From JANXXV01 sp040002435 (lineage in GTDB: Bacteria > Acidobacteriota > Terriglobia > Bryobacterales > Bryobacteraceae), in assembly GCA_040002435.1 (NCBI GenBank), contig JBDUEM010000002.1, positions 20,736 through 84,735 of the forward strand: a stretch of 64,000 nt of DNA, written 5' to 3'. Under the pieces are notes generated by a model that was given only the letters and a program-made list of their open reading frames with translations, was not told where the DNA came from and did not search any database. Both the position numbers and the translations under genes were made by a program. The first letter of the stretch is position 1. Every line of letters starts with the position of its first letter. Below, piece by piece: positions 7,822-16,199 of the stretch.

Positions 7822-8907
7822 ATGCAGTTTCCAGGACAAGGAAAGCCCCCCGTCGGGATCCTCTTCGATTCTGATATGGGTTCCAGCATTGACGGCGCGC
7901 TGGCGCTGGCCCTGCTCTATGGATTCGACGGCAAGAACGAAGCGCGCGTGATTTCGGTGAGCGTGAGCCGCGCGAACCTGAGTTCGGCGGCCTTCTGCGA
8001 AGCGGTAGGCCGCTTCTACGCAGGCGCCGTGAACGGCGGGTTCGGCGGAGTGGGACGCACGCTGCCCGTGGGTCTGGCCGACTACGGAAAAGAAAGGGAA
8101 GAAACGCCGATGCTCTCCGTTCCGCTGGCGAAGATGACGCCCGACGGAAAACCTCTCTACGCACACGGCATCCACAAGCTCAACGACACGGCGGAAGTTC
8201 CAGCCCTCATCCGTAACGCGTTCACTTCGCAGTACGACCAGAACTCGATTGCCATTCTGGCCGGACCGGCGACAAATTACGCGAAAGCACTGGACGTGGC
8301 CGGCTTCAAGGAACTGGCAGCGCGTAAGTGCCGCTTCCTGGCGATGACCGGCGGCGCTTTCCCGGACGGCCGGCCCGAGTACAACATTCAGACCGATATC
8401 CCCGCGGCTCGAAAGCTATTCGCAGAATGGCCGACTCCGATTGTTGTCTCTGGTTCTGAAATCGGCGAGGCGCTGGCGTTTCCCGCCGCCAGCATCGAAC
8501 GGGACTTTGCGTGGTCTCCGGCGCACCCTGTTGTTGACGCCTACAAGGCGTACCGGCCGATGCCGTATGATGCTCCTTCAGGCGACATGAGCGCAGTGCT
8601 GTACGCGGTGCATTCGCAGGAAGGCTACTTCAAGCTATCCGAGCCGGGGACGATCACCGTGCTGGACGACGGGCGGACAAAGTTCACGCCCTCGGCGCAG
8701 GGCAAACATCGTTATCTGATTTTGGACCCGGCACAGAAAGACCGCATCATCAAAATCTACACCGAGATCGCCAGTGCGAAACCAGTTCCTCGGGTCCCGC
8801 GGTTCCGGCTGAAAGAATTGAAAGAGAAAGAGGAAAAGGAAAAGCTCCTGAAAGAGAAGGAAATTCCCGTTCCACCTTCGGAAGTGAAACCTCCGGCGGC
8901 GCCCTAA
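7822..8907 (+). CDS. Nucleoside hydrolase-like protein with altered metal-binding loop
   Basis: This 361-aa protein has the inosine/uridine-preferring nucleoside hydrolase fold: an N-terminal strand ending in DSDMGSSIDGALAL (residues 16-29), later LAGPATNYAKAL, and FLAMTGGAF in the middle. The usual loop in this subfamily is D-T-D-M-G-N-D-x-D-D-A-L-A-L; here the second and last acidic positions are Ser22 and Gly25, while D16, D18 and D24 remain. Calcium binding and hydrolase activity may therefore be changed or lost. The last 40 residues are a charged Lys/Glu helix followed by a Pro-rich tail. No signal peptide is seen, although the two preceding genes encode exported proteins. The gene starts 18 bp after the DUF1552 stop and is likely in the same operon. 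Confidence 0.8.
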   Translation: MQFPGQGKPPVGILFDSDMGSSIDGALALALLYGFDGKNEARVISVSVSRANLSSAAFCEAVGRFYAGAVNGGFGGVGRTLPVGLADYGKEREETPMLSVPLAKMTPDGKPLYAHGIHKLNDTAEVPALIRNAFTSQYDQNSIAILAGPATNYAKALDVAGFKELAARKCRFLAMTGGAFPDGRPEYNIQTDIPAARKLFAEWPTPIVVSGSEIGEALAFPAASIERDFAWSPAHPVVDAYKAYRPMPYDAPSGDMSAVLYAVHSQEGYFKLSEPGTITVLDDGRTKFTPSAQGKHRYLILDPAQKDRIIKIYTEIASAKPVPRVPRFRLKELKEKEEKEKLLKEKEIPVPPSEVKPPAAP

Positions 8908-9080
8908 CCGAAGCGGCGGGCCTTTTTCGGACGGTGGATCACAAGGCGTCTCTCGCGGAGATCAGGAGAAGGCGCAGTGTTGCGCAAGTCCAGAGTAGTG
9001 GCAGCAATACCAAAAAAGAATTCCGTTTCTTATAATGCTGCCTGGAGTATCAGGAAATATGGGAGAACCAAAAGCAGGAT

Positions 9081-9109
9081 TGGGAAGTCTGCTTCAAGCA
9101 GGCTTCCCA
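9081..9109 (-). terminator. Hairpin downstream of the cold-shock gene, probable Rho-independent terminator
   Basis: A 14-bp stem (9081-9094 with 9096-9109, one G-T pair, almost no loop in the linear sequence) lies 15 bp after the cold-shock stop codon. On the minus strand it is followed by CCTGCTTTTGG, a modest T-run. The remaining intergenic DNA from 8908 to 9080 shows no gene or clear signal. Confidence 0.6.
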
Positions 9110-9123
9110 ACGAGAGACAGACT

Positions 9124-9330
9124 TTAGTTGGAGATCGAAACTTCCTCTGCCTGTAGGCCTTTGGGGCCTTTCTTGACTACGAACTGAACGTGAGCGCCCT
9201 CATCGAGACTACGGTAGCCGGACGACTCAATCGCAGAAAAATGGACGAACACATCTTCCCCGTTCTCTCGCTGAATAAAGCCAAAACCCTTGGCTGCATT
9301 GAACCACTTAACAACACCTTTTTCTTTCAT
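9124..9330 (-). CDS. csp: Cold-shock domain protein (CspA family)
   Basis: This 68-aa single cold-shock domain is an RNA/DNA chaperone acting in the cytoplasm. The RNP1 motif is KGFGFIQ and the RNP2 motif is VFVHF; the start MKEKGVVKWFNAAKGFGFI is standard. Length matches the family (65-70 aa). An AAGGAAG ribosome-binding site lies 6 bp before the ATG. About 225 bp separate it from the cpaE-like stop upstream. A TTGACT (9454 down to 9449) is a possible -35 box but its -10 is weak. A leader of roughly 100 nt would fit the cold-induced leader-mRNA control known for csp genes. The gene is followed by a strong hairpin. Confidence 0.95.
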   Translation of the reverse strand: MKEKGVVKWFNAAKGFGFIQRENGEDVFVHFSAIESSGYRSLDEGAHVQFVVKKGPKGLQAEEVSISN

Positions 9331-9556
9331 TGTAACTTCCTTCTTAAGCTATTCGAACCCCTGGTTTCAACCCTAATCAGCCGTTACAAAACATGGCGGC
9401 CGACCGTGTCGCTACCACTGTCACGCTAATCTAAATCGATTGCAAGAGAGTCAAACGCTCTTTGACTATAGCACGAGTACAATGGCAAATCCATTCTTTT
9501 CTTGGCGACTTATGCTAATGAGTCGCTTGAGCTTAGGTGGCTTTGGGCGGGTTCTC

Positions 9557-10762
9557 TCAGGCACCTGACTTGCGGCCTTCGAGGCCGTAACGGGTGGGGG
9601 CGAGCGAGAAGAATTCGATAAAGCGCTTCTTGGGTTCACCTACGCTTTCGGTCTTGTAATTCAGCATACTTTCCGCGAGGGCGTTACACTGGCGTCCGAG
9701 TTCGGAGGCTAAATCGATGGGGCGTCCGTCGGAGAGAGCCCGTGTGACCCCTTGATAGTCATTCGGGAAGGTCATCTGAATCGGCAATCCCAACAGGTTC
9801 TCGATCTGCGACGCTGAAATGACCGGTCTCTTGTGGCAGCGATTGAGAAGGACACTCACCCGCTCGCCTAAGCCAAGCGATTGTAAATATTGGTACTTTT
9901 CCTTCGCCAGGTGCAGAGAAGGGATTTCCGGCGTACAGACCAGGAAGATGCGTTTGGATTCATGCATCAGCTCGGTGGAATACCGCTCGAGGTTCCCAGA
10001 CAAGTCGGCACAGATGACGCGGTAGTTTCGGCGGATAAACTGGAGCAGGTTTCGCATTTGGGCCGGCTCCATTCGAAAGTTCGGATTCATCCGGCCGGCG
10101 TGCAGGATATCGAGCGACCCCACGGGGGTAACTAACTGCGGCCAAAACTGTTCATCTATGTCTTCGGAGCGTTCCGCCGCGTCGATTACGGAATAGGTGT
10201 TTTCCAACTTCAGCATGAACCGGATCATGCCGGAGCTGAGGTCAAAATCGCCCAGGAAAGTACGTGTTTTCTCGATCTTAGACAATGCGATTGCCGTATT
10301 GAGAGCGAGAGTGGAAGTACCCACGCCCGCCTTGGAAGGAAGGAAGGAATACAGCAGATCAGTGGATTCGACGGCCAGCGGCTTTTTTTCCAACACTTCC
10401 TGCACGCGGCGTAGGGCGTCTAACAATAGGGTGCGATCAAACGGCGGAGTCAGAAATTCGCGCACACCGGATCGCATGATTTCCAACAGCACTTGGGGCT
10501 CGCTGGTGCGTCCGATCGCGATGATCTGAATCCCCGGGCTACATTTTTCCAATTCTGCGTTAGTGGCAATCGCTTCTTTGAGCGACTCCACGCTGACAAA
10601 GACCAGATCCGGACCCTGAGCCCGCAAGAAGCGGGAGAGTTGCACCGGTGTGGGGTAGTGGTCGAACGGCCGGAGCAGCGTCAGGCCTCCAATTGGCTCC
10701 AGAGCTGCGTCTGTCAACGTCATGAGCTCTCGATTCGGACAGATGATTACACCACGTAGCAT
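9557..10762 (-). CDS. cpaE: CpaE/TadZ-like atypical MinD-family ATPase with receiver-like N-terminus
   Basis: This 401-aa protein has an N-terminal receiver-like domain (about 1-115) and a MinD/ParA-like domain from about residue 125, the architecture of CpaE/TadZ, which localises Flp/Tad pilus secretion machinery. The deviant Walker A is PSKAGVGTST (132-141): signature Lys134 is kept, but the usual P-loop lysine is Thr139, as in other atypical TadZ proteins. DFDLSSG follows as the A' segment. The C-terminal 50 residues are family-specific. No other tad/cpa gene lies in this window, so the protein is either an orphan or serves a pilus locus elsewhere. The start at 10762 has a GGAG 14 bp upstream, further than usual. 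Confidence 0.8.
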   Translation of the reverse strand: MLRGVIICPNRELMTLTDAALEPIGGLTLLRPFDHYPTPVQLSRFLRAQGPDLVFVSVESLKEAIATNAELEKCSPGIQIIAIGRTSEPQVLLEIMRSGVREFLTPPFDRTLLLDALRRVQEVLEKKPLAVESTDLLYSFLPSKAGVGTSTLALNTAIALSKIEKTRTFLGDFDLSSGMIRFMLKLENTYSVIDAAERSEDIDEQFWPQLVTPVGSLDILHAGRMNPNFRMEPAQMRNLLQFIRRNYRVICADLSGNLERYSTELMHESKRIFLVCTPEIPSLHLAKEKYQYLQSLGLGERVSVLLNRCHKRPVISASQIENLLGLPIQMTFPNDYQGVTRALSDGRPIDLASELGRQCNALAESMLNYKTESVGEPKKRFIEFFSLAPTRYGLEGRKSGA

Positions 10763-11132
10763 ATTAGTAGTACATTCTCCACCAGTAGTCTAAGATCATT
10801 CGAAGCGTCAAACAATCGCCCCGTAGTCCTGTTTGCGAGAGAATAGTACTAAAACAAGCAGGGTTACACCGGCCCCGTACCAACCTCGACAAAAATCTTA
10901 TCGGCAAGTTAACATCCGACGAACAACCGAAAAATGTGTGAGTTAAGACGAACGCAACCTACCAAGACCGATAGCAATCGTACTCCCTCTGCCAACGGAT
11001 CGGCAGTTGCCTGCAGTCCGCGCATGTAGTATGGGTGCGATTCGATTGGGAAAATTCTCAGCCTATCCCATCCTTGCGACGGGAAATAGTCCTCGAATTC
11101 TATGGAAGCTGTTGGTTCTGAATGGAATATTC
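10763..11132. other. Intergenic region, no gene recognised
   Basis: This 370-bp stretch lies between the cpaE-like start and the tRNA-Lys 3' end. A minus-strand reading frame covers part of it but runs into the tRNA and has no family features. A small TGCC/GGCA inverted repeat near 10997-11010 is unremarkable. It probably contains the cpaE promoter and the tRNA trailer. Confidence 0.5.
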
Positions 11133-11208
11133 TGGTGAGCCGGGCGGGACTCGAACCCGCGACCACTGCATTAAAAGTGCGGTGCTCTACCAACTGAGCT
11201 ACCGGCCC
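11133..11208 (-). tRNA. tRNA-Lys, anticodon UUU
   Basis: The 76-nt sequence folds as a full cloverleaf: acceptor GGGCCGG / CCGGCTC, D-arm GCTC-AGTTGGTA-GAGC, anticodon loop CTTTTAA (anticodon TTT), T-arm GCGGG-TTCGAGT-CCCGC, discriminator A, and encoded CCA. The anticodon stem CCGCA/TGCAG has one C-A mismatch at position 28-42. The acceptor has one G-U pair. Confidence 0.95.
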
Positions 11209-11304
11209 GCTTTGCGAGGAATTACGCCTCTAAACGCTCCTTAGAGGATAACATGACGGCTCGCATCCGCCCACCCGCGGATGCCTCTGTGTTAAGTTCT
11301 CACT

Positions 11305-11607
11305 ATGGCAAAAGAAATTATCGAAGTGGATTGCCCCTGCTGCCGCACCACCCTCAAGATCGACACCGTGACGGCTGTCGTTATCAGTCATAAACAACCC
11401 GAGAAGCCGCCTGCGATTGAGGACCTGGCCTCGGCTGTGGCGAACCTGAAAGGGGAAGCGGCGCGGCGCGAAGAGGTGTTTCAAAAGTCGTTCGCCGACC
11501 ATAACAACCGCAAGAATGTTCTTGACCGGAAGTTTGACGAACTGCTGAAACAGGCCAAATCCGACCCCGATACAGCTCCGCCGAAGCGGAACTTCGACTT
11601 TGATTAG
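11305..11607 (+). CDS. Small conserved hypothetical protein with an N-terminal CxCC motif
   Basis: The protein has 100 residues. The start MAKEIIEVDCPCCRTTLKID resembles the first knuckle of a zinc ribbon, but no second CxxC pair follows, so metal binding by a monomer is doubtful. Residues 40-85 are rich in Ala, Glu, Lys and Arg and look helical or coiled-coil; the C-terminus is short and charged. It does not look exported. I do not recognise a named family. It converges on the DUF1501 gene with a 4-bp overlap and lies about 100 bp from the tRNA-Lys 5' end. Confidence 0.7.
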   Translation: MAKEIIEVDCPCCRTTLKIDTVTAVVISHKQPEKPPAIEDLASAVANLKGEAARREEVFQKSFADHNNRKNVLDRKFDELLKQAKSDPDTAPPKRNFDFD

Positions 11608-13004
11608 ACGATCTGCTGGATCACGTTTCCGTGCACTTCGGTAAGGCGCTCGCGGCGCCCCTGGTGCATGAAGCTGAGGGCGTCCTGATTCAGTCCCAAC
11701 TGGTGCAGGACGGTGGTGTGAATGTCGCGGAAATGATGCGGCTGGTCGATCGCGCGAAGACCGATGTCGTCTGTGGCGCCCACCACTTGCCCGCCTTTGA
11801 TACCGCCGCCGGCCATCCACATCGTGAAGCCGATGCTGAGATGGTCTCGCCCCTTGCCACCCTGTGCTTCCGGGGACCTTCCGAATTCCCCGCCCCAAAG
11901 CACGAGCGTAGTATCCAGCAACCCGCGGCGTTTCAAATCTTTCAGCAGCGCGGCGATGGGTTGGTCCACCTGCGCCGCCATGCGATTGTGGTTCTCTTCA
12001 ATATCGTCGTGAGCATCCCATTGCGTGGCCGCGCCCCCGCCTGACACCACGCAAATGAAGCGGGTTCCTTTCTCTACCATCCGGCGGGCCAGCAAGAGAC
12101 GCCGGCCGTAGTCGTCGGTAGGCTTTTTGCCGACTCCGTAGAGGTCCAGAGTTTCCTGAGGTTCGCTCTTCAGGTCGAACACCGCAGGAGCTTCGGTTTG
12201 CATCTTGAACGCCATGTCGTATGCATTGACACGAGCGGCCAGTTCATTATCGTCGGGAAGAAGCGTGGCTTCGTTCAGATTGCGGATCAGCTTGAGGGTC
12301 TGCCGGCGGGTATCCAGCGTCACGTTCTTGGGCAGATCCAGATTCAAAACCGGCTTGGTGCCGGAGCGGAGCATGGTCGGCTGGTAGATAGAAGGCAGGA
12401 ACCCGTTCGAATACATGGGCATTCCAGCCTCAATCGCGCCGCTCGGGTCGGGGATGACAACATAGCCGGGCAGCGATTCGCTTTCCGAGCCGAGGCCATA
12501 CATCACCCACGCCCCCATGCCCGGAAAACCGGGAATAACGCGGCCAGTCATCACCTGATACTGCGCGGCCGAGTGCACCACGGCATCGCCCTGGCAGGAG
12601 CGGATGACCGCCATGTCATCGATGCATTCGGCGGTATGCGGAAACAAGTCCGAGACTTCAATTCCCGACTTGCCATATCTCTTAAACGTACGCTTTGTGC
12701 CGAGCAGCAACGGAGTGCCCTTGATGAACTGATACTTCGCCTCACCAAAGGCCGCTGGGCGCTTCTGTCCGCTGAGCTTATTCAGCAGCGGCTTGGGGTC
12801 GAAGGTCTCCAGGTGGCTGGGCCCGCCGGCCATGAAAAGAAAAATGACCGACTTCGCCTTCGCAGGCTCCGGCGGCGTCTTGGGAGCAAGCGGATTCAGA
12901 CCCTCCGCCTGCAGCATCGAGGTATAAGCCAGTGCACCGAAGCCGCCGAAGGCCTCGCAGAGAAACTCGCGCCTGTTGCGGGTGTAGCGAACGTGTTCAG
13001 ACAT
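11604..13004 (-). CDS. DUF1501 family secreted protein (set 1)
   Basis: The ATG at 13004 gives a protein of 466 aa with a twin-arginine-like leader (NRREFLCEAFGGFGALAY). DUF1501 features include KSVIFLFMAGGPSHLETFDPKP near residue 60, VIRSCQGDAVVHSAAQYQVMTGR, GGEFGRSPEAQGGKGRDH, and a C-terminal Met/His-rich part; the fold is alkaline-phosphatase/sulfatase-like. The frame stays open upstream to 13652, but that part is antisense to the DUF1549/1553 gene's own frame and lacks family similarity. The gene starts 2 bp after the PSD1 stop, so the pair is one operon. Partners of this type are common in Planctomycetes and Acidobacteria; the biochemical role is unknown, though sulfated polysaccharide use has been suggested from context. 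Confidence 0.9.
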   Translation of the reverse strand: MSEHVRYTRNRREFLCEAFGGFGALAYTSMLQAEGLNPLAPKTPPEPAKAKSVIFLFMAGGPSHLETFDPKPLLNKLSGQKRPAAFGEAKYQFIKGTPLLLGTKRTFKRYGKSGIEVSDLFPHTAECIDDMAVIRSCQGDAVVHSAAQYQVMTGRVIPGFPGMGAWVMYGLGSESESLPGYVVIPDPSGAIEAGMPMYSNGFLPSIYQPTMLRSGTKPVLNLDLPKNVTLDTRRQTLKLIRNLNEATLLPDDNELAARVNAYDMAFKMQTEAPAVFDLKSEPQETLDLYGVGKKPTDDYGRRLLLARRMVEKGTRFICVVSGGGAATQWDAHDDIEENHNRMAAQVDQPIAALLKDLKRRGLLDTTLVLWGGEFGRSPEAQGGKGRDHLSIGFTMWMAGGGIKGGQVVGATDDIGLRAIDQPHHFRDIHTTVLHQLGLNQDALSFMHQGRRERLTEVHGNVIQQIV

Positions 13005-13006
13005 AG

Positions 13007-14977
13007 TTAATCCACATACAAAAAGCTGTTGAGGTTGAACAAAGCCAGCGCGAACTCGCGCAGTGGCTCCTTCTGAAGAAATGCCACGGCGATCTGTTTC
13101 TCTTTTCGCGTTGGCAGGCGTCCGGTCCCGAGCCGGTATGCAAAGTCTACTTCTTTCGCCTTGTCCTTGCCGGCTTCGCGCAGCAGACGTTCCGCAAGGG
13201 CATTGGCCATGCGGTTCGATGTATCGCCATTGAGCAGTTCCAAAGCTTGCGGCGGATGCGTGCTCGATTCCCGCCGGGCGCAGCTGATCTGGCGGTCCGG
13301 CGCATCGAAGACATCCATAAAGGGCAGCTTGAAATTTCGTTTGGCGAACAAATAGATGCTGCGGCGGTTGTGCTCTTCTTTGTCGGCTGTGACAGCCCAT
13401 TGTGCCGGCTTGTACATGACGTTCAGAAGATCGGGATCGATAGGGATAATCACGCTGGGGCCGCCCTGCTTGGGGTTTAACTTCCCGGCGATGGCCAAAG
13501 CCGAGTCGCGAATTTCCTCCGCCTCCAGCCGCCGGCGGGAAAACTTCCAAAGAAGCGCGTTGTCGGGATCCTTCTCGACTGTGGGTGTCTGCGACGACTG
13601 CTGATAGGTGCTGCTGAGCAGAATCATGCGGTGCATCGCCTTGAACTTCCAACCACCTTCGATCAGTTGATTCGCCAGATAGTCCAGCAGTTCGGGATGC
13701 GAGGGGCGGGTTCCCATGCGGCCGAAATCGTTGGGTGTCGCAACGATGCCGCGTCCAAAATGATACTGCCAGATGCGGTTCGCCATGACGCGGGCCGGCA
13801 GGGGGTTCTGCGGATCCAGAATCCAGTTTGCAAGTACCTCGCGCGGAGCCTTGGTGTCAGCTGGAAGTTCAGGGCTGCCATCCGGCAGAAGAATGCCGAG
13901 AGGCCGCATCCCCACCTGAGGCCCGCGATTTTGCGTGTCTCCCCGCGCCAGGACGTAGACAGGTGACACTTTTTCGGGATCATCGGCAACGCTGAAAAGA
14001 ACCGGCAGGGGCGGCGGACCTTTGGCCTCCAGTTCATCCACCTTCTTCTGCACTACTTCCAGCGCGTCGCCGGTCAGCCCCTTCATCGTGGCTTTCAACG
14101 CCTTGACGGGCACCTCTGCGGCGTCATTCTTTTCCTTCCAGGCCGCCTGTTCGGCGGGGGTCGAAAGCGGCACATCGTTCTCATGCGTCGCCGCGAAGAA
14201 GGCCTGCATGCGGTAATAATCGGTGTGGCGAATGGGATCGAACTTGTGGTCGTGGCACCGCGCGCAGCCAAGGGTTACGCCCAGAAAGGCAGATCCGATG
14301 ACATTTGTCATCTCTACCAGTTCTTCGTTTCGATTGAAGGCGGCGTCCTGGTTTCCACCGTTCTTGCGCAGCCCGCCGAGGCGCTGGAAGCCGGCCGCGA
14401 TACGCATTACCTCGTTCTTGGGATTGATCTCGTCTCCGGCCAATTGCTCACGGATAAATTCGTCGTATGGTTTGTCGCTGTTGAACGACTGGATGACGTA
14501 ATCGCGATAGCGCCAGGCGTCGGGGCGGTGGGTGTCGTATTCGAAGCCATCCGATTCAGCGAATCGAACCACGTCAAGCCAGTGCTGTCCCCAGCGCTCA
14601 CCATAGCCTGAGCTGGCGAGCAGCTCATCCACAACCTTCGTGTAGGCGTCCGGCGACTTGTCGGCCAGGAACTTTGCCGCCTGCGCCGGCGTGGGAGGCA
14701 GGCCGGTGAGATCAAAGTAGACGCGCCGCAACAGCGTGGACTTATCGGCGCGCGCCGAAGGCTTGAGTCCTTCCTTCTGCAAACGGGCGAGGATGAATGC
14801 GTCGATGGGATTGCGGACCCAGGCCTTATCGGCGGGAGCCGTGAAGGCCGGCACCTCGGGATGCGAGCGCTTTTGAAAAGCCCAATGGCGTCGCTCAGCC
14901 GGAGTGTACTTTCCGAGTTCCGCGCCGCCAAGGAACGACGCAGTGATGACTGCAGTTACCAGGATGCGGCGTAGCAT
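13007..14977 (-). CDS. PSD1-type DUF1549/DUF1553 secreted protein without cytochrome domain
   Basis: The protein has 656 aa and a signal peptide. DUF1549 covers roughly residues 55-260 (RNPIDAFILARLQKEGLKPS, RVYFDLTGLPPTP, GYGERWGQHWLDVVRF, DKPYDEFIREQLAGDE, ARCHDHKFDPI). DUF1553 fills the C-terminal half (RVMANRIWQYHFGRGIV, then the DAPDRQISCARRESST region). Unlike the second copy at 50982-53387, it lacks the N-terminal CxxCH cytochrome domain. It is the first gene of the pair with DUF1501. The family is known mainly from Planctomycetes and Acidobacteria; molecular function is not established. The gene lies in the same orientation as, and 19 bp after, the MFS gene, but is probably separately transcribed given the unrelated function. 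Confidence 0.9.
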   Translation of the reverse strand: MLRRILVTAVITASFLGGAELGKYTPAERRHWAFQKRSHPEVPAFTAPADKAWVRNPIDAFILARLQKEGLKPSARADKSTLLRRVYFDLTGLPPTPAQAAKFLADKSPDAYTKVVDELLASSGYGERWGQHWLDVVRFAESDGFEYDTHRPDAWRYRDYVIQSFNSDKPYDEFIREQLAGDEINPKNEVMRIAAGFQRLGGLRKNGGNQDAAFNRNEELVEMTNVIGSAFLGVTLGCARCHDHKFDPIRHTDYYRMQAFFAATHENDVPLSTPAEQAAWKEKNDAAEVPVKALKATMKGLTGDALEVVQKKVDELEAKGPPPLPVLFSVADDPEKVSPVYVLARGDTQNRGPQVGMRPLGILLPDGSPELPADTKAPREVLANWILDPQNPLPARVMANRIWQYHFGRGIVATPNDFGRMGTRPSHPELLDYLANQLIEGGWKFKAMHRMILLSSTYQQSSQTPTVEKDPDNALLWKFSRRRLEAEEIRDSALAIAGKLNPKQGGPSVIIPIDPDLLNVMYKPAQWAVTADKEEHNRRSIYLFAKRNFKLPFMDVFDAPDRQISCARRESSTHPPQALELLNGDTSNRMANALAERLLREAGKDKAKEVDFAYRLGTGRLPTRKEKQIAVAFLQKEPLREFALALFNLNSFLYVD

Positions 14978-14996
14978 TTCTACAAACGATTATACG

Positions 14997-16196
14997 TCAC
15001 GCTGATTCGGTTTCCGCCAGCAGAACATATTTGATCATCGCCACGATGATAACGACTCCGATCAGATTGCCCAATGCTTCGAAACCCATCAGGCCGCGCG
15101 GACCGAATAAGCCGTAGCCCTTGCCGTCGAACCAGGTCATGACGACGATGGGGACATTGCCTGCCGAGCAGAACAGGCTGTAGCTGGTGGCGGCGGACCT
15201 GCCTCCGGTGCCGATCACATCGAGCACCAGCGCCGTGAAGGCGGCATAGGCAATACCCAGCACAAAGAGATAAACCGAGGACCCGATGATGTAGGTGGGT
15301 GCGGTCATCGGCAGGACTGCCATTGCAAGCGAGCAGATGACGAAGAGAATGCCGGAGAGCACGTAAACTGACCGGCGCCCGATTCGATCGCAGAGTTGAC
15401 CTCCGGCCAAAGATCCGACGGCGCTCAAGAGTCCGCCGGCGATGCCAGTGATCCAGGTAACCGCGAGCACGGGAGCTTTATAGTCCACGGCAACTGCCGA
15501 AAACAGATTCATCAGGGCGCCTGCGTTCACGGGCGCCAGGAAAAAAATGAGCCCGACCAGTCCGGCGCGGGATCTGAGGATCGACCAGAGATCACGGAAC
15601 ATCACCCGCCATGTTTCCAGCAGCGGAATCGGCTCACGCCGCTCTTCGTAGATGAAAAATGCCGCCAGCGATGGGAGCGTGATCAGGACGGCGAGTGCGA
15701 AGGCAGTGGCACGGAGTGAAAGAACGTCCCCAAGCCAAAGCAGAACGCCGCCTCCGATGGAGACTCCGCCGACGTTTGCAAATTGGTACCAGCCGCTGGC
15801 GCGGCCGCGGAGATTCACGGGCAGCGTGGATGCCATGAGCGCTCCGTTGGCACTGGAGACCATGGTGTTCAGGGCACAGGCCAGCGTGACCAGGACAATG
15901 AAGAGGCCGAGTTCTCCAGGCAAAGGGAGCAGGAAAGCAATGCTGACGGTAATACTGGTGGCAAGCGAAGAAAGCACGAGCCAGCTGCGGCGCTTCAGTC
16001 CAAGGTCAACAATAGGAGACCACAGAAAAAAGTAGATAATCGGAATGTTCGCGGCCGCGCTTGCGGTCGCGATCTGCTCTACTCCAACGCCGGCCTTCCT
16101 GAGTAAGAAGGGCATGGCAACAGACAGAAATCCCTGGAAAATGCCGCAAGGGAGCACAGTGATCCCGAAGAGCCATGGCGGAGGGTGGCGCGGCAT
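14997..16196 (-). CDS. MFS transporter, last gene of the cobQ-btuFDC unit
   Basis: This 399-aa protein is hydrophobic throughout, with the pattern of 12 membrane helices. The first loop region GIFQGFLSVAMPFLLRKAGVGVEQIA resembles AmpG/PAT-type MFS carriers. It begins 3 bp after the btuC-like stop, so translation is probably coupled, and it is the last gene before the PSD1 pair. The substrate is unknown; the genomic link suggests a corrinoid or corrinoid-precursor role, but AmpG-like muropeptide transport cannot be excluded. No signal for a separate promoter was seen. Confidence 0.8.
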   Translation of the reverse strand: MPRHPPPWLFGITVLPCGIFQGFLSVAMPFLLRKAGVGVEQIATASAAANIPIIYFFLWSPIVDLGLKRRSWLVLSSLATSITVSIAFLLPLPGELGLFIVLVTLACALNTMVSSANGALMASTLPVNLRGRASGWYQFANVGGVSIGGGVLLWLGDVLSLRATAFALAVLITLPSLAAFFIYEERREPIPLLETWRVMFRDLWSILRSRAGLVGLIFFLAPVNAGALMNLFSAVAVDYKAPVLAVTWITGIAGGLLSAVGSLAGGQLCDRIGRRSVYVLSGILFVICSLAMAVLPMTAPTYIIGSSVYLFVLGIAYAAFTALVLDVIGTGGRSAATSYSLFCSAGNVPIVVMTWFDGKGYGLFGPRGLMGFEALGNLIGVVIIVAMIKYVLLAETESA

Positions 16197-16199
16197 GGA

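Noticed and set aside
9505..9526. GCGACT/AGTCGC hairpin after the cpaE-like gene
   Set aside because: The stem is only 6 bp and no T-run follows on either strand, so a terminator call is not supported.
10909..11193. Possible 94-aa minus-strand gene
   Set aside because: It reads through most of the tRNA-Lys gene and has no recognisable features.
13005..13652. Open extension of the DUF1501 frame upstream of its ATG
   Set aside because: It lies inside the DUF1549/DUF1553 gene on the same strand in another frame, has no family similarity, and the Tat leader starts at 13004.
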